64,000 nt of DNA, from assembly GCA_963839995.1 (NCBI GenBank), contig CAWIXH010000020.1, forward strand, positions 108,745-172,744. Reading direction: 5' to 3'. Position numbers and translations under genes: made by a program. The stretch is from CAWIUB01 sp963839995 (GTDB lineage: Bacteria; Actinomycetota; Actinomycetes; Mycobacteriales; Jatrophihabitantaceae). Shown piece after piece: positions 47,673 through 55,722 of this stretch (its first letter is position 1; every line of letters begins with the position of its first letter). The notes below the pieces were generated by a model. The model was not told the origin of the DNA and searched no databases. It was given only the letters and a program-made list of their open reading frames with translations.

Positions 47673-48416
47673 TCAGCCGCGCGCCATCGCCGCACAGATC
47701 GCCCGGGCCTCGCGGGCGCCGGCCACGATCGCCTCAGCACAATGCCGCAGCCACACCGCGACGCCGTCCGGCGTCCCGATGCGATAGGCGGCCAGCGCGG
47801 CGTCGTAGTCCGCGCGGAGCTCCCGATGGCCCGCCTCGACCACAACGAGCGACTTCGGGTCCAGCCCGCGGTCGATTAGCGTCAACCGGACCGCGACGCG
47901 AGCCACGACCCCCGACGCCGGAGCGAACGCGTCCAGCGAGAGCAGCTCGCCGTGCACGACGGCGGCGACGACAACGGCCGGCGCGGCGGTGGCCACGAGT
48001 ACCTCGGCCAGGGCGTCCAGCCGGTCGACCACGCCGGGTCCCGGCCGAGGCCGACCGAGCTGGGACGGGTCGGCGACCAGGTCCGCGGCGGCGAGGGTGT
48101 GCAGCCGGGCGAGCGCCTGCCGCGGGGCCCGTGCCCATACGTCCGCGAGGATGCCGACCGCCGACTGGGCACGCAGCGCCCCTTGCAGCACCGGGTCGTG
48201 CGCCGCCCTACCTGCGCGCACATCGGCAAGTTCCAGCTCGGCGCCCGCGAGCCAGGCCGATGCCCAGGCGCCGCGCAGCGCCGACTCGGCCGACACGTCA
48301 GCGGAACGGCGGCGGAGTACCCGGTCGGTCAGCAGCCCGTCGACAGCCCGCCGGGTGGACACGACCGCGTCGGCCACTCCCGGTAGATCCAGCAGCGGAG
48401 CGAAAGCGTCGGCCAC
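47673..48416 (-). CDS. Conserved hypothetical protein (Rv3662c-like)
   Basis: 247 residues from a GTG at 48416; the open frame to 48533 overlaps the next gene and has no homology. Helical, Ala-rich: PLLDLPGVADAVVSTRRAVD, GAWASAWLAGAELELADVRA and LVVATAAP-type segments. Order next to the HAD phosphatase and holin-like gene matches Rv3662c. It resembles the N-terminal part of Fic-associated helical proteins but no Fic motif is present. Function unknown. Confidence 0.7.
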   Translation of the reverse strand: MADAFAPLLDLPGVADAVVSTRRAVDGLLTDRVLRRRSADVSAESALRGAWASAWLAGAELELADVRAGRAAHDPVLQGALRAQSAVGILADVWARAPRQALARLHTLAAADLVADPSQLGRPRPGPGVVDRLDALAEVLVATAAPAVVVAAVVHGELLSLDAFAPASGVVARVAVRLTLIDRGLDPKSLVVVEAGHRELRADYDAALAAYRIGTPDGVAVWLRHCAEAIVAGAREARAICAAMARG

Positions 48417-48481
48417 AACTGCAGAAGGATAAGCGGCGTTGCCGCGCGCACCATCGGCTGAGCTCCTGCCATGATGTCGCC

Positions 48482-48886
48482 ATGACAAGCGTGTCGGATC
48501 AGCAGACGATCGGCCAACTCGTCCAGGAGGCATCCGGCCACTTCTCCACGATGCTGCACGGCGAGATCGAGCTCGCCAAGCTCGAGGTGCGCTCGACGGT
48601 GAAGAATGGCGGCGCAGGTGCGGGACTATTCGCCGGTGCAGCGGTGCTGCTCGTGTTCTCCTTGACGTTCGGACTGATCGCGCTGGCGGAAGGGCTCGTC
48701 GCGCTGGGCATCTGGCGCTGGGCGGCGTATCTGATGGTGTTCGGACTGCTGGTCTTGATCGCCGGCGTTCTCGTGCTGCTCGGCATCCGGCACGTCAAAC
48801 GAGTCAGGGCCCCGGAGCGCACCATCGAAGAGGGCAAGCAGACCATGGCGCTGCTGAAGCGGCCCACTCAACGAGCCGCCGGATGA
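48482..48886 (+). CDS. Phage_holin_3_6 family membrane protein (chromosomal)
   Basis: 134 residues. After an amphipathic N-terminal helix (IGQLVQEASGHFSTMLHGEI, then ELAKLEVRSTVKNGGAG) come two membrane helices (LFAGAAVLLVFSLTFGLIAL and AYLMVFGLLVLIAGVLVLLG). Despite the family name it is a widespread actinobacterial chromosomal gene, as in Rv3669, and no phage genes surround it. Overlaps ephE by ATGA. Confidence 0.82.
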   Translation: MTSVSDQQTIGQLVQEASGHFSTMLHGEIELAKLEVRSTVKNGGAGAGLFAGAAVLLVFSLTFGLIALAEGLVALGIWRWAAYLMVFGLLVLIAGVLVLLGIRHVKRVRAPERTIEEGKQTMALLKRPTQRAAG

Positions 48887-49809
48887 CCGAAACGCCGGAC
48901 GATTCGGTCGTACTCGTCGACGGACCCTGGACGCATCGGATGGTCGGCGCCAACGGCATCGATCTACACGTGGCCGAGATCGGCAGCGGGCCGATGGTGC
49001 TCATGCTGCACGGGTTTCCGCAGTTCTGGTGGACCTGGCGCCAGCAGCTGCTCGACCTGGCCGACGCCGGATTCCGCGCCGTGGCGGTCGATCTGCGCGG
49101 CTACGGCGCGAGCGACAAGCCGCCGCGCGGCTACGACGTACCGAACCTGGCAGCTGACGTCGCTCGGCTGGTCACCGCGCTCGGCGAACGCGACGCCGTC
49201 GTCGTCGGCAACGACCTGGGCGGCCTGCTCGCCTGGACGGTGGCCGCCACGCATCCTGAGGTGGTCCGCCGAATCGTCGTGTTGGGGGCCGCGCATCCGC
49301 TGCGGCTGAGGCATGCGATTGTCGCCGATCCGCGCGGCCAAGGACGTGCGTCGTCTTACGCGCTGGGCGGATTCCAGCTGCCCCGCCGCCCCGAGGCCCG
49401 GCTGACCCGGGACACGCAGTACGTCCGGGCTTTGTTCGGCAGGTGGACGGGCCCTCGCTGGCGCGGTACGTCGGGCTACCTCGCCGACGTCGAGCGCTAC
49501 GCGCAGGCGCTACGCATCCATCCGGTTGCGCACCTGGCGCTGGAACATTTCCGGTGGCTGGTCCGCTCGATCCCACGTCCTGACGGACGCCGTTACGCCA
49601 AGGCGATGCGTCGCCCGATCGAGGCCCCGGTGCTGCACCTGCACGGCGACCTCGACAGCTGCGTGCTGCCGCGCACCGCGCAGGGTTCCGGCCGGTACGT
49701 GACAGGCGAGTACGAGTGGCGGCTGCTCGACCGGGTCGGGCACTTCCCGCAGAACGAGGCACCGGAGCTCGTCAGCGGCGAACTGGCCCAGTGGGCCAAG
49801 CTCGGCTGA
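48883..49809 (+). CDS. ephE: Alpha/beta hydrolase, epoxide hydrolase type
   Basis: 308 residues. Oxyanion motif LMLHGFPQFWWTWR, nucleophile elbow VVGNDLGGLLAW with Asp as nucleophile (characteristic of epoxide hydrolases and haloalkane dehalogenases), and terminal His in DRVGHFPQNEAPE. The lid region contains the RGTSGYLADVERYAQALR segment. Position between the holin-like protein and MarP matches EphE of M. tuberculosis. True substrates unknown. Confidence 0.85.
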   Translation: MTETPDDSVVLVDGPWTHRMVGANGIDLHVAEIGSGPMVLMLHGFPQFWWTWRQQLLDLADAGFRAVAVDLRGYGASDKPPRGYDVPNLAADVARLVTALGERDAVVVGNDLGGLLAWTVAATHPEVVRRIVVLGAAHPLRLRHAIVADPRGQGRASSYALGGFQLPRRPEARLTRDTQYVRALFGRWTGPRWRGTSGYLADVERYAQALRIHPVAHLALEHFRWLVRSIPRPDGRRYAKAMRRPIEAPVLHLHGDLDSCVLPRTAQGSGRYVTGEYEWRLLDRVGHFPQNEAPELVSGELAQWAKLG

Positions 49810-49813
49810 CGCG

Positions 49814-50995
49814 TCACGGCGTGCAGCTGCCGGTCTGCACCGGCGCGGCGGCGAGTCGTCCGGCGCTGGCGTCCGACGCGATCTCGCTGTCGGTGAGCAC
49901 GAAACCGGTGTCCGACGAGTCGAGCGCCGTCGCGAACACCATGCCCAGCACCGTCCCGTCGGTCGCCAGCAGCGGGCCCCCCGAGTTCCCACTGCGCACC
50001 AGCGAACGGATCGCGTAGATCTCCCGCTCGATCGACCCGTTGCCGTAGATGTCATGGCCGATGACCGACTCCCGGCCGCGCACCCGCGCGGCCCGCACGT
50101 CGAAGCCGCCGTTCTGCGGATAGCCCAGCACGATCGCGTTGTCGTTCGTCTGCGCGGGTGCGCGGGTGAACGAGAGGGGCCGCGCGGCCAGCCCCGGCAC
50201 ATCGAGCACCGCGACGTCCCGGGACGGATCGAACAGCACCACCTTCGCCCGCAGCGACTGGTCGCCCTGTTGCACCTGAACCGAGTCGGAGCCGGCCACC
50301 ACATGTGCATTCGTCAGGACCCGTTGCGGCGCGTAGACGAACCCGCTGCCCTCGATGCCCCGGTCGCAGGACTGCGCCTGCGAGAGGATCTTCAGCACCG
50401 ATGGCTGCGCGGCCGACACCGCGGGACTGTGCAGCAGCGCAGTATTCGGAGGCAGGACGTCGACGATGTGCGGGGAGGACAGATCGCTGAACAGCGGAGG
50501 GAATCCACTTCGGTCGATGAACCGGCGCAACGAGGAGTACACGTTGCGCACCGAGTTGGGCATGGCATCGTCGACGCCGCGGACGATCTTGGACTCGTGC
50601 ACGGCGGAGACCACGCGCGGGTACGGCGAGGACGCCAGCGGCAGCGCCACCATCCAGGCCACCAGCAGCACCGACACCGCGCCGAGCGCCGCGCCGACTA
50701 TCGAGTCGAGCACGCGAAGGTGCCGCCAGGTGATGTATCGCCGCAGCCGCGCACCGACCCAGACGCCAGCCACCTGCCCGATGATGGCGATCACGAGCAC
50801 GCAGACGATCGCGATCGGCACCTGCGCCTGGCCGCCGGCCAGCCGCGAGCCGAGCGGGCGGGCCAGCTGTGCGCCCACGACCGCCCCGCCGAAGAAGCCC
50901 ACCAGGGAGAACGCGCCGACGACCGCCCCGTTGCGATAGCCGCCCAGGGCATAGCCGATCACGGCCAGCAGGATGATCAGGTCGACGAGGTTCAC
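49814..50995 (-). CDS. marP: Membrane-anchored periplasmic serine protease MarP
   Basis: 393 residues from a GTG at 50995. Four N-terminal membrane helices (CvpA-like, residues 5-125) precede a chymotrypsin-like protease: His in VLTNAHVVAG, Asp in DPSRDVAVLDV, Ser in RSGNSGGPLLATDG. Two Cys (QSCDRGIEGSG and TGSCTP at the end) probably form the disulfide known in MarP. In mycobacteria MarP protects against acid and oxidative stress by processing cell-wall hydrolases. Converges on ephE with five bases between stops. Confidence 0.94.
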   Translation of the reverse strand: MNLVDLIILLAVIGYALGGYRNGAVVGAFSLVGFFGGAVVGAQLARPLGSRLAGGQAQVPIAIVCVLVIAIIGQVAGVWVGARLRRYITWRHLRVLDSIVGAALGAVSVLLVAWMVALPLASSPYPRVVSAVHESKIVRGVDDAMPNSVRNVYSSLRRFIDRSGFPPLFSDLSSPHIVDVLPPNTALLHSPAVSAAQPSVLKILSQAQSCDRGIEGSGFVYAPQRVLTNAHVVAGSDSVQVQQGDQSLRAKVVLFDPSRDVAVLDVPGLAARPLSFTRAPAQTNDNAIVLGYPQNGGFDVRAARVRGRESVIGHDIYGNGSIEREIYAIRSLVRSGNSGGPLLATDGTVLGMVFATALDSSDTGFVLTDSEIASDASAGRLAAAPVQTGSCTP

Positions 50996-50997
50996 GA

Positions 50998-51402
50998 TCA
51001 GCTCGGCAGGACGACGAGCGTGCCCGTCTGCCCCTGCTTCTCGTGGATCGTGCAGACGAACCGATAGCTGCCCGGCGACGGCGCCACGAACGTGGCGGAC
51101 CTTGTCTCGCCGTGCGCAGTCAGCGGCACGGCGTCGGCCGGAAAGCCGACCACCTGGAAGTCATGCGGCGCCCCATGGCCCTTGTGTACCAAGGTGATCG
51201 TCACCGTTCCGGGGTGCACAGTGATCCGCGACGGGTCGAACCGGTACCTGTCGTCAACCGTGACGGTGACCTGCTGGACGCCGTTGACGACCGTAGCGGT
51301 CGTCGCGCCCACCTGCGGGTTGCGGTTGATCGCCGACTGGGTGTTGGAGCAGCTGGACGCGACGACGGCGATCATCGCGAGCGCGACCGCGCCACGCATC
51401 AT
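50998..51402 (-). CDS. Cupredoxin-like lipoprotein
   Basis: 134 residues from the ATG at 51402, overlapping the Nudix stop (ATGA). Lipoprotein signal with VVASSCSN lipobox (Cys about residue 18). Cupredoxin domain: TVHPGTVTITLVHKGHGAPH with the first His, and FVCTIHEKQGQTGTLVV with Cys and His; the usual axial Met is replaced in the KQGQ segment. It could bind copper or a different metal, or be a structural cupredoxin. It occupies the slot that in M. tuberculosis holds a thioredoxin-like gene (Rv3673c is on the far side of the Nudix). Confidence 0.8.
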   Translation of the reverse strand: MMRGAVALAMIAVVASSCSNTQSAINRNPQVGATTATVVNGVQQVTVTVDDRYRFDPSRITVHPGTVTITLVHKGHGAPHDFQVVGFPADAVPLTAHGETRSATFVAPSPGSYRFVCTIHEKQGQTGTLVVLPS

Positions 51403-52067
51403 GGGGCGAAGGTACCTAGCGCAGCTGTGCCGCCGCCTAGCGCCGGTGGGAGCGGACGGGTCCGCCCGGCGTCCCATTCCCGCTCCCAGCCGCCGAGCCG
51501 TAGCAGGGCGTCCAGCAGCAGGGCGGTGAAGCCCCAGACGAACAGCCCGCCAGCCTGGAAGCCCGGCCCCACGAAGCCGGACGGATGGCGGACTTGGAAC
51601 CGGTTGGCCGGGTCGGCCAGCTCGCCGACCGGCACGACCGCAACCCTCGCCACCTCGTTGGCGTCGACCACACCCACCGGGTGGGGGCGCGCCCACCAGC
51701 CGAGCACGGGCGTGACCACGAATCCCGACGGCGGCAGGAACAGCGCAGGCAGCGTCGCCACGATCTCGACGGACGTAGGGTCCAGGCCCACCTCTTCGGT
51801 GGCCTCACGCAGCGCGGTAGCTGCAGCATCGGCATCGGCGGAATCGACGCCGCCGCCGGGAAAGGCCACCTGACCGGCGTGCGTACGCATGGTCGGCGCA
51901 CGCTCGATAAGCAGTACCGCCGGGCCGGCGCCGGCGTCGCGCAGCGCGATCAGCACCGCCGATTCGCGGGCACCATCGTCCGGGGGCAGCAGCTGCCGGG
52001 ACAGCTGCTCGACCCGCACCTCGCGAACGGCGGAGATCAGCGGATCCAGCCACTCCGGCCGGGGCAC
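51399..52067 (-). CDS. Nudix hydrolase, CoA pyrophosphatase type
   Basis: 222 residues from a GTG at 52067. UPF0035-type motif LLIERAPTMRTHAGQVAFPG precedes the Nudix box GGGVDSADADAAATALREAT with EEVGL. This arrangement is the CoA-diphosphatase (NudL) signature. FLPPSGFVVTPVLGW and PHPVGVVDANEVARV follow. Part of the conserved marP-nth block (Rv3672c position). Confidence 0.88.
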   Translation of the reverse strand: MPRPEWLDPLISAVREVRVEQLSRQLLPPDDGARESAVLIALRDAGAGPAVLLIERAPTMRTHAGQVAFPGGGVDSADADAAATALREATEEVGLDPTSVEIVATLPALFLPPSGFVVTPVLGWWARPHPVGVVDANEVARVAVVPVGELADPANRFQVRHPSGFVGPGFQAGGLFVWGFTALLLDALLRLGGWEREWDAGRTRPLPPALGGGTAALGTFAP

Positions 52068-52085
52068 TACAACCTGCCCGTCACT

Positions 52086-52134
52086 GTTGACCTGAGGGTT
52101 GAGGTCGCGTAGCGACGGGAACCCTCAGATCAAC
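52086..52134 (-). terminator. Hairpin after nth
   Basis: CTGAGGGTT (52092-52100) pairs with AACCCTCAG (52120-52128), extended outwards by GTTGA/TCAAC and inwards by GTCGC/GCGAC around a GTA loop. It lies about 20 bases past the nth stop and before the Nudix start. A terminator between the two minus-strand genes is the most likely role. Confidence 0.55.
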
Positions 52135-52154
52135 ACGAGGGAAGGATGGGTCGC

Positions 52155-52880
52155 TCACATGCTCTCCGCGACCTGCTGCGGCGTCTTGACGAGCTTCGCC
52201 GCCTCGCTCGGGTCAGTGGGCCCGTCCCCGAACGATGGGCAGAGCCGGGCGATGGCGCAGGCGCCGCATGCCGGCTTGCGCGCGTGGCACACCCGGCGGC
52301 CGTGCCAGATCGCTCGGTGGGACATCATCGTCCAGTCCTTCTTCGGGATCAGCGCGGCGATCGCGAACTCGACCTTGACCGGGTCGGTCTCGCTCGTCCA
52401 CCGCCAGCGGCGGGCGAGCCGGCCCAGATGCGTGTCGACGGTGATGCCGGGGACGCCGAAGGCGTTGCCCAGCACCACGTTGGCCGTCTTACGCCCGAAG
52501 CCCGGCAGGGTGACCAGGTCCTCGAGCCGATTCGGCACCTCGCCGTCGAAGCGCTCGACCAGCATCTGGCCGAGCTTGATCAGCGAGCTGGTCTTGTTGC
52601 GGAAGAAACCAGTCGTCCGGATCAGCTCTTCGAGCTCGGATCGATCGGCTGCGGCGTAGTCGGCCGCGCTGCGGTAGCGCCGGAACACTACGGGCGTCAC
52701 CTCGTTGACGCGCTTGTCGGTGCACTGTGCGGACAAGATCGTGGCTACCGCCAGTTCGAGCGGAGTAGTGAAGTTCAGCTCGATGTGGGCGTCCGGATAG
52801 AGCGCGGCCAGTTCCCGGTCGATCCGACGGGCCCGCCGGGTCAACGCGAGCGGGGATTCGGTCGGAGCGGCGGCGGGCAC
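52155..52880 (-). CDS. nth: Endonuclease III
   Basis: 241 residues from a GTG at 52880 (frame open upstream without homology). Helix-hairpin-helix LVTLPGFGRKTANVVLGNAF with the catalytic Lys in FGRKTA, the catalytic Asp in GITVDTHLGRLARR, and the C-terminal [4Fe-4S] loop CHARKPACGACAIARLC (C-x6-C-x2-C-x5-C form). Base-excision repair glycosylase/AP lyase for oxidised pyrimidines. Divergent from the small membrane gene and crp. Confidence 0.95.
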   Translation of the reverse strand: MPAAAPTESPLALTRRARRIDRELAALYPDAHIELNFTTPLELAVATILSAQCTDKRVNEVTPVVFRRYRSAADYAAADRSELEELIRTTGFFRNKTSSLIKLGQMLVERFDGEVPNRLEDLVTLPGFGRKTANVVLGNAFGVPGITVDTHLGRLARRWRWTSETDPVKVEFAIAALIPKKDWTMMSHRAIWHGRRVCHARKPACGACAIARLCPSFGDGPTDPSEAAKLVKTPQQVAESM

Positions 52881-52941
52881 GGTGGCCAGCCTACGAGCGC
52901 CGCTGACACGCCTTCGGATCGCGCGGCAGAATGGACGCACC

Positions 52942-53193
52942 ATGGCTGGACTTCTGGTGTTGTTGTTCCCGGCGCTGCTGCTCGGCTTCATGCTGCTGAT
53001 GGGGCGGGTCGAGGAACCGCTCAACCGCCAGGCACCCGAACGCGAGCTCGAGCAGTTCCTCGACGACGCGAACCCCGACGAGCTAGCCACGTTCGTCCGA
53101 GAGGGCACCGACTCGGCGCTGCGCCGCTTCCGCCAGCGGCTGCACCCACGGCGACTGCTCCGTTCGTCGGCGCGGCGCCGCGCGTCCGGGTAG
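52942..53193 (+). CDS. Small membrane protein (Rv3675-like)
   Basis: 83 residues: MAGLLVLLFPALLLGFMLLM gives an N-terminal membrane helix, then a charged cytoplasmic region (RELEQFLDDANPDELATFVR) and a very basic end. Location between nth and crp matches the conserved small membrane protein Rv3675. Function unknown. Confidence 0.65.
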   Translation: MAGLLVLLFPALLLGFMLLMGRVEEPLNRQAPERELEQFLDDANPDELATFVREGTDSALRRFRQRLHPRRLLRSSARRRASG

Positions 53194-53275
53194 TGGCGCG
53201 CTCCACCGTTGGCCGTAGAATTCCGCTCGACTGTGACCAAGCTCGCACAATCGGGTCGGGCGAGGAGGAGCTGAC

Positions 53276-53950
53276 GTGGACGAGGTCCTGCGGAAGGCCG
53301 GGCTGTTCCAAGGGGTCGACCCCGACGACGCCGAGGCGCTGGGCAGCCAGTTCGAGATCTTCGAGGCGCCACGCGGCACCACGCTGTTCCACGAGGGCGA
53401 GCCGGGCGACAGCCTCTACATTGTCCTGTCGGGCAAGGTGAAACTCGGACGGCGCTCGTCGGACGGCCGCGAGAACCTGGTCGCAGTTATGGGCCCGGCC
53501 GACCAGTTCGGCGAGCTGTCGCTGTTCGATCCGGGGCCGCGGACCTCGACGGCTGTCGTCGTCACCGACGCGCGAATCGCTCGCCTGCCGAAGCAGGCCT
53601 TGCACAAGTGGGTGCAGGACCGTCCGCAGATCGCGGTCCAGCTGCTGCGGGTGATCGCCCGGCGGCTGCGGCGCACGAACACCATGCTCGCCGACCTGAT
53701 CTTCGTGGACGTACCGGGGCGGGTCGCCAAGCAACTGCTGCAGCTCGCCCAGCGGTTCGGGTCGGTCGACGGCGGCCAGCTGCGTGTCACGCACGACCTG
53801 ACTCAGGAGGAGTTGGCGCAGCTCGTCGGCGCCTCGCGGGAGACGGTGAACAAGGCCCTCGCCGACTTCGCGCAACGCGGGTGGCTACGCCTCGAGGGCA
53901 AGAGCGTCGTGATCCTCGACCGCGAACGGCTGGCCCGCCGGGCCCGCTAG
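53276..53950 (+). CDS. crp: CRP/FNR family transcriptional regulator
   Basis: 224 residues from a GTG at 53276, with GAGGAGG upstream. Cyclic-nucleotide-binding domain: HEGEPGDSLYIVLSGKVKLG, the phosphate-binding cassette FGELSLFDPGPRTSTAVVVT, and the C-terminal winged HTH LTQEELAQLVGASRETVNKA. Orthologous in position and sequence character to CRP (Rv3676), a cAMP-responsive global regulator in mycobacteria. Its stop overlaps that of the convergent lactamase gene by four bases. Confidence 0.94.
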   Translation: MDEVLRKAGLFQGVDPDDAEALGSQFEIFEAPRGTTLFHEGEPGDSLYIVLSGKVKLGRRSSDGRENLVAVMGPADQFGELSLFDPGPRTSTAVVVTDARIARLPKQALHKWVQDRPQIAVQLLRVIARRLRRTNTMLADLIFVDVPGRVAKQLLQLAQRFGSVDGGQLRVTHDLTQEELAQLVGASRETVNKALADFAQRGWLRLEGKSVVILDRERLARRAR

Positions 53951-54723
53951 CGCTCGCGCAGGTAGGCGAGCTGGGCGCCGACCGACAGCTCCGCCGCCGG
54001 CCACAGCGCCCGGTCGACGTCCGCGTACACCACCTCGACGACGGCCCGGGCGGTCACGTTCGGGCCGAGGGACCCGACAGCCTCGGCGACCTGCGCCAGC
54101 CGCATCTCGCGGTGCGCCAGGTAGTGGTCGGCGGCCGCGCCGGCCGTGGCCAGCTCTGGACCGTGGCCGGGGAGCACCGTCACGTCGCCTAGCTCCCGCA
54201 GCCGGCGCAGCGAGGCCAGGTAGTCGCCCAGGTTGCCGTCCGGGTGAGCCACCACCGTCGTTCCCCGGCCGAGCACCGTGTCCCCGGTGAGCACCGCGGA
54301 GCCCTCGAGCACGAACGACAGCGAATCCGCGGTGTGCCCTGGGGTGGCCCAGACCCGCAGCACGACGCCGGCTGCCTCCACCACGTCGCCCTCGCCGAGG
54401 CCCTCGGAACCCAGCCGGTGCGCCGGGTCGAGTGCCCGCACCGGCGCTCCGGTGAGCTCGTGCAGCCGTCCCGCGCCGGCGCTGTGGTCGGGGTGCCCGT
54501 GGGTGAGCAAGATCGTGATCACCTCACCCGTCGCGGCGGTCGCTGATAGATGAGCAGGATCGTCCGGGCCCGGGTCGACCACGACGACCGCAGCCGAACC
54601 CGGTGCCCGCAGCAGCCAGGTGTTCGTGCCGTCGAGCGTCATCGGGCCGGGATTTGCGGCCAGCAAGACCGCAGCCTGCGAGGTGACCTGGCGCAGCTGA
54701 CCGTACGCGGGATGGGTCGTCAT
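53947..54723 (-). CDS. Metallo-beta-lactamase fold hydrolase
   Basis: 258 residues from the ATG at 54723. Metal motif LLTHGHPDHSAGAG (HxHxDH), then ATPGHTADSLSF and a second-site Asp in LTGDTVLGRG; GHGP gives the last His. The C-terminal 60 residues form a winged-helix-like domain (NVTARAVVEVVYADVDRALW) typical of LACTB2/RNase Z-like members. Rv3677c position. Substrate unknown; an RNase or thioesterase is possible. Probably cotranscribed with the Nudix gene upstream. Confidence 0.85.
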   Translation of the reverse strand: MTTHPAYGQLRQVTSQAAVLLAANPGPMTLDGTNTWLLRAPGSAAVVVVDPGPDDPAHLSATAATGEVITILLTHGHPDHSAGAGRLHELTGAPVRALDPAHRLGSEGLGEGDVVEAAGVVLRVWATPGHTADSLSFVLEGSAVLTGDTVLGRGTTVVAHPDGNLGDYLASLRRLRELGDVTVLPGHGPELATAGAAADHYLAHREMRLAQVAEAVGSLGPNVTARAVVEVVYADVDRALWPAAELSVGAQLAYLRER

Positions 54724-54754
54724 GCGGGGCCCCCGCACCGACGCGGGCGGTTGC

Positions 54755-55510
54755 TCATAGCTCAGCCCGCGGTAATGGCACAAACGTCCCATCCGGGAGC
54801 TCGACGTGCAGCCCGTCCGGACGGCGATGCAGCACCGGCGCGATCGGGTCGAGGCTGCGCGAATCCGCCGCCGCCAGCACCTGCGCGACCGTCGGGTACT
54901 CGGCTATCGACCGCAGCGTCGCGGCTGTCGGCGGCAGCATGGCCCGCTCGCCGCGCAGCTGGCCGGCCAGCGCGACGTGCACCGGCACCCAGGTCGCCAC
55001 GGACGACTCTGTTGTCACATCCTCGGCCCGCGCGTGCGGGGGCAGCGCGGCTACGAAGAACCGGGTGTCGTAGCGGCGCACCTCGCCCTCCGGAGTGATC
55101 CAGCGCGCCCACGGCCGCACGGCCGCGGCGTCGATCGCCAGGCCGTGTTCGTGCAGCAGCGCGCCGAATGGCACCCGGCCGGCCTCGACTTCGGCTCGCG
55201 CGGCGGCCAACGAGGCGGCCGGAACAGTCAGCAGCACGCCGGTCTCCTCGAACGTCTCGCGCACCGCGGCGCCGACCAGCGAGCGGGCCAGCCGCTCGTC
55301 GCACCCGAAGCGAGCCGCGAACTGCGCCGGAGCCGGGCCAATCCACGGCAGGTCGCTGTCGTGCTCATCGACCCGCCCGCCGGGGAAGACGCTCATCCCG
55401 GCGGCGAACACCATCTGGCGCACCCGGGTGAGCAGCCACACCTCCATGCCGGCCCCGCCATCGCGCAGCAGCACGACAGTGGCCGCATCGCGCACCGGCT
55501 GGGCAGTCAT
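54755..55510 (-). CDS. Nudix hydrolase
   Basis: 251 residues from the ATG at 55510, overlapping the ridA remnant stop (ATGA). The first strand is ATVVLLRDGGAGMEVWLLTR, then the FPGGRVDEHD start of a split Nudix region and the core GAAVRETFEETGVLL. A large insertion separates the GG from RExxEE, as in NUDT19/NudL-like enzymes. Located between ridA and the lactamase. Substrate unknown. Confidence 0.82.
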   Translation of the reverse strand: MTAQPVRDAATVVLLRDGGAGMEVWLLTRVRQMVFAAGMSVFPGGRVDEHDSDLPWIGPAPAQFAARFGCDERLARSLVGAAVRETFEETGVLLTVPAASLAAARAEVEAGRVPFGALLHEHGLAIDAAAVRPWARWITPEGEVRRYDTRFFVAALPPHARAEDVTTESSVATWVPVHVALAGQLRGERAMLPPTAATLRSIAEYPTVAQVLAAADSRSLDPIAPVLHRRPDGLHVELPDGTFVPLPRAEL

Positions 55511-55719
55511 CGCACCTCGACGACCAGCTCGACCTCGACCGGCGGCGTGCACGCGACGTAGCAGCCGATCACCTTGACGACGCGCGACACCGCGTCCCGG
55601 CCGATCGGCGAGTGCACGGCGGCCAGGCTGCGGACGGCGGGAACGTAGGCGGCCAGCGGTGCGGCCACAGCCGGCATCTCGACCCCGAGTTCCGCCAGTC
55701 GAGCAAGCGGAGAGGTCAC
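55507..55719 (-). pseudogene. RidA-family remnant with two in-frame internal deletions
   Basis: 70 residues from a GTG at 55719. The N-terminus (RLAELGVEMPAVAAPLAAYV, PAVR) matches actinobacterial RidA, then jumps to SLAAVHSPIGRDAVSRVVKV, IGCYVA, and then to PVEVELVVEVR, the normal C-terminus. About 45 and 40 residues are missing at the two joins compared with a usual length near 150. The frame is intact. It cannot form the normal RidA fold, so either gene decay or an assembly error. Confidence 0.65.
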
Positions 55720-55722
55720 CTG

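Noticed and set aside
48482..48886. A holin gene as evidence of a second prophage
   Set aside because: The Phage_holin_3_6 family is a common chromosomal actinobacterial membrane protein and the neighbours are conserved housekeeping genes.
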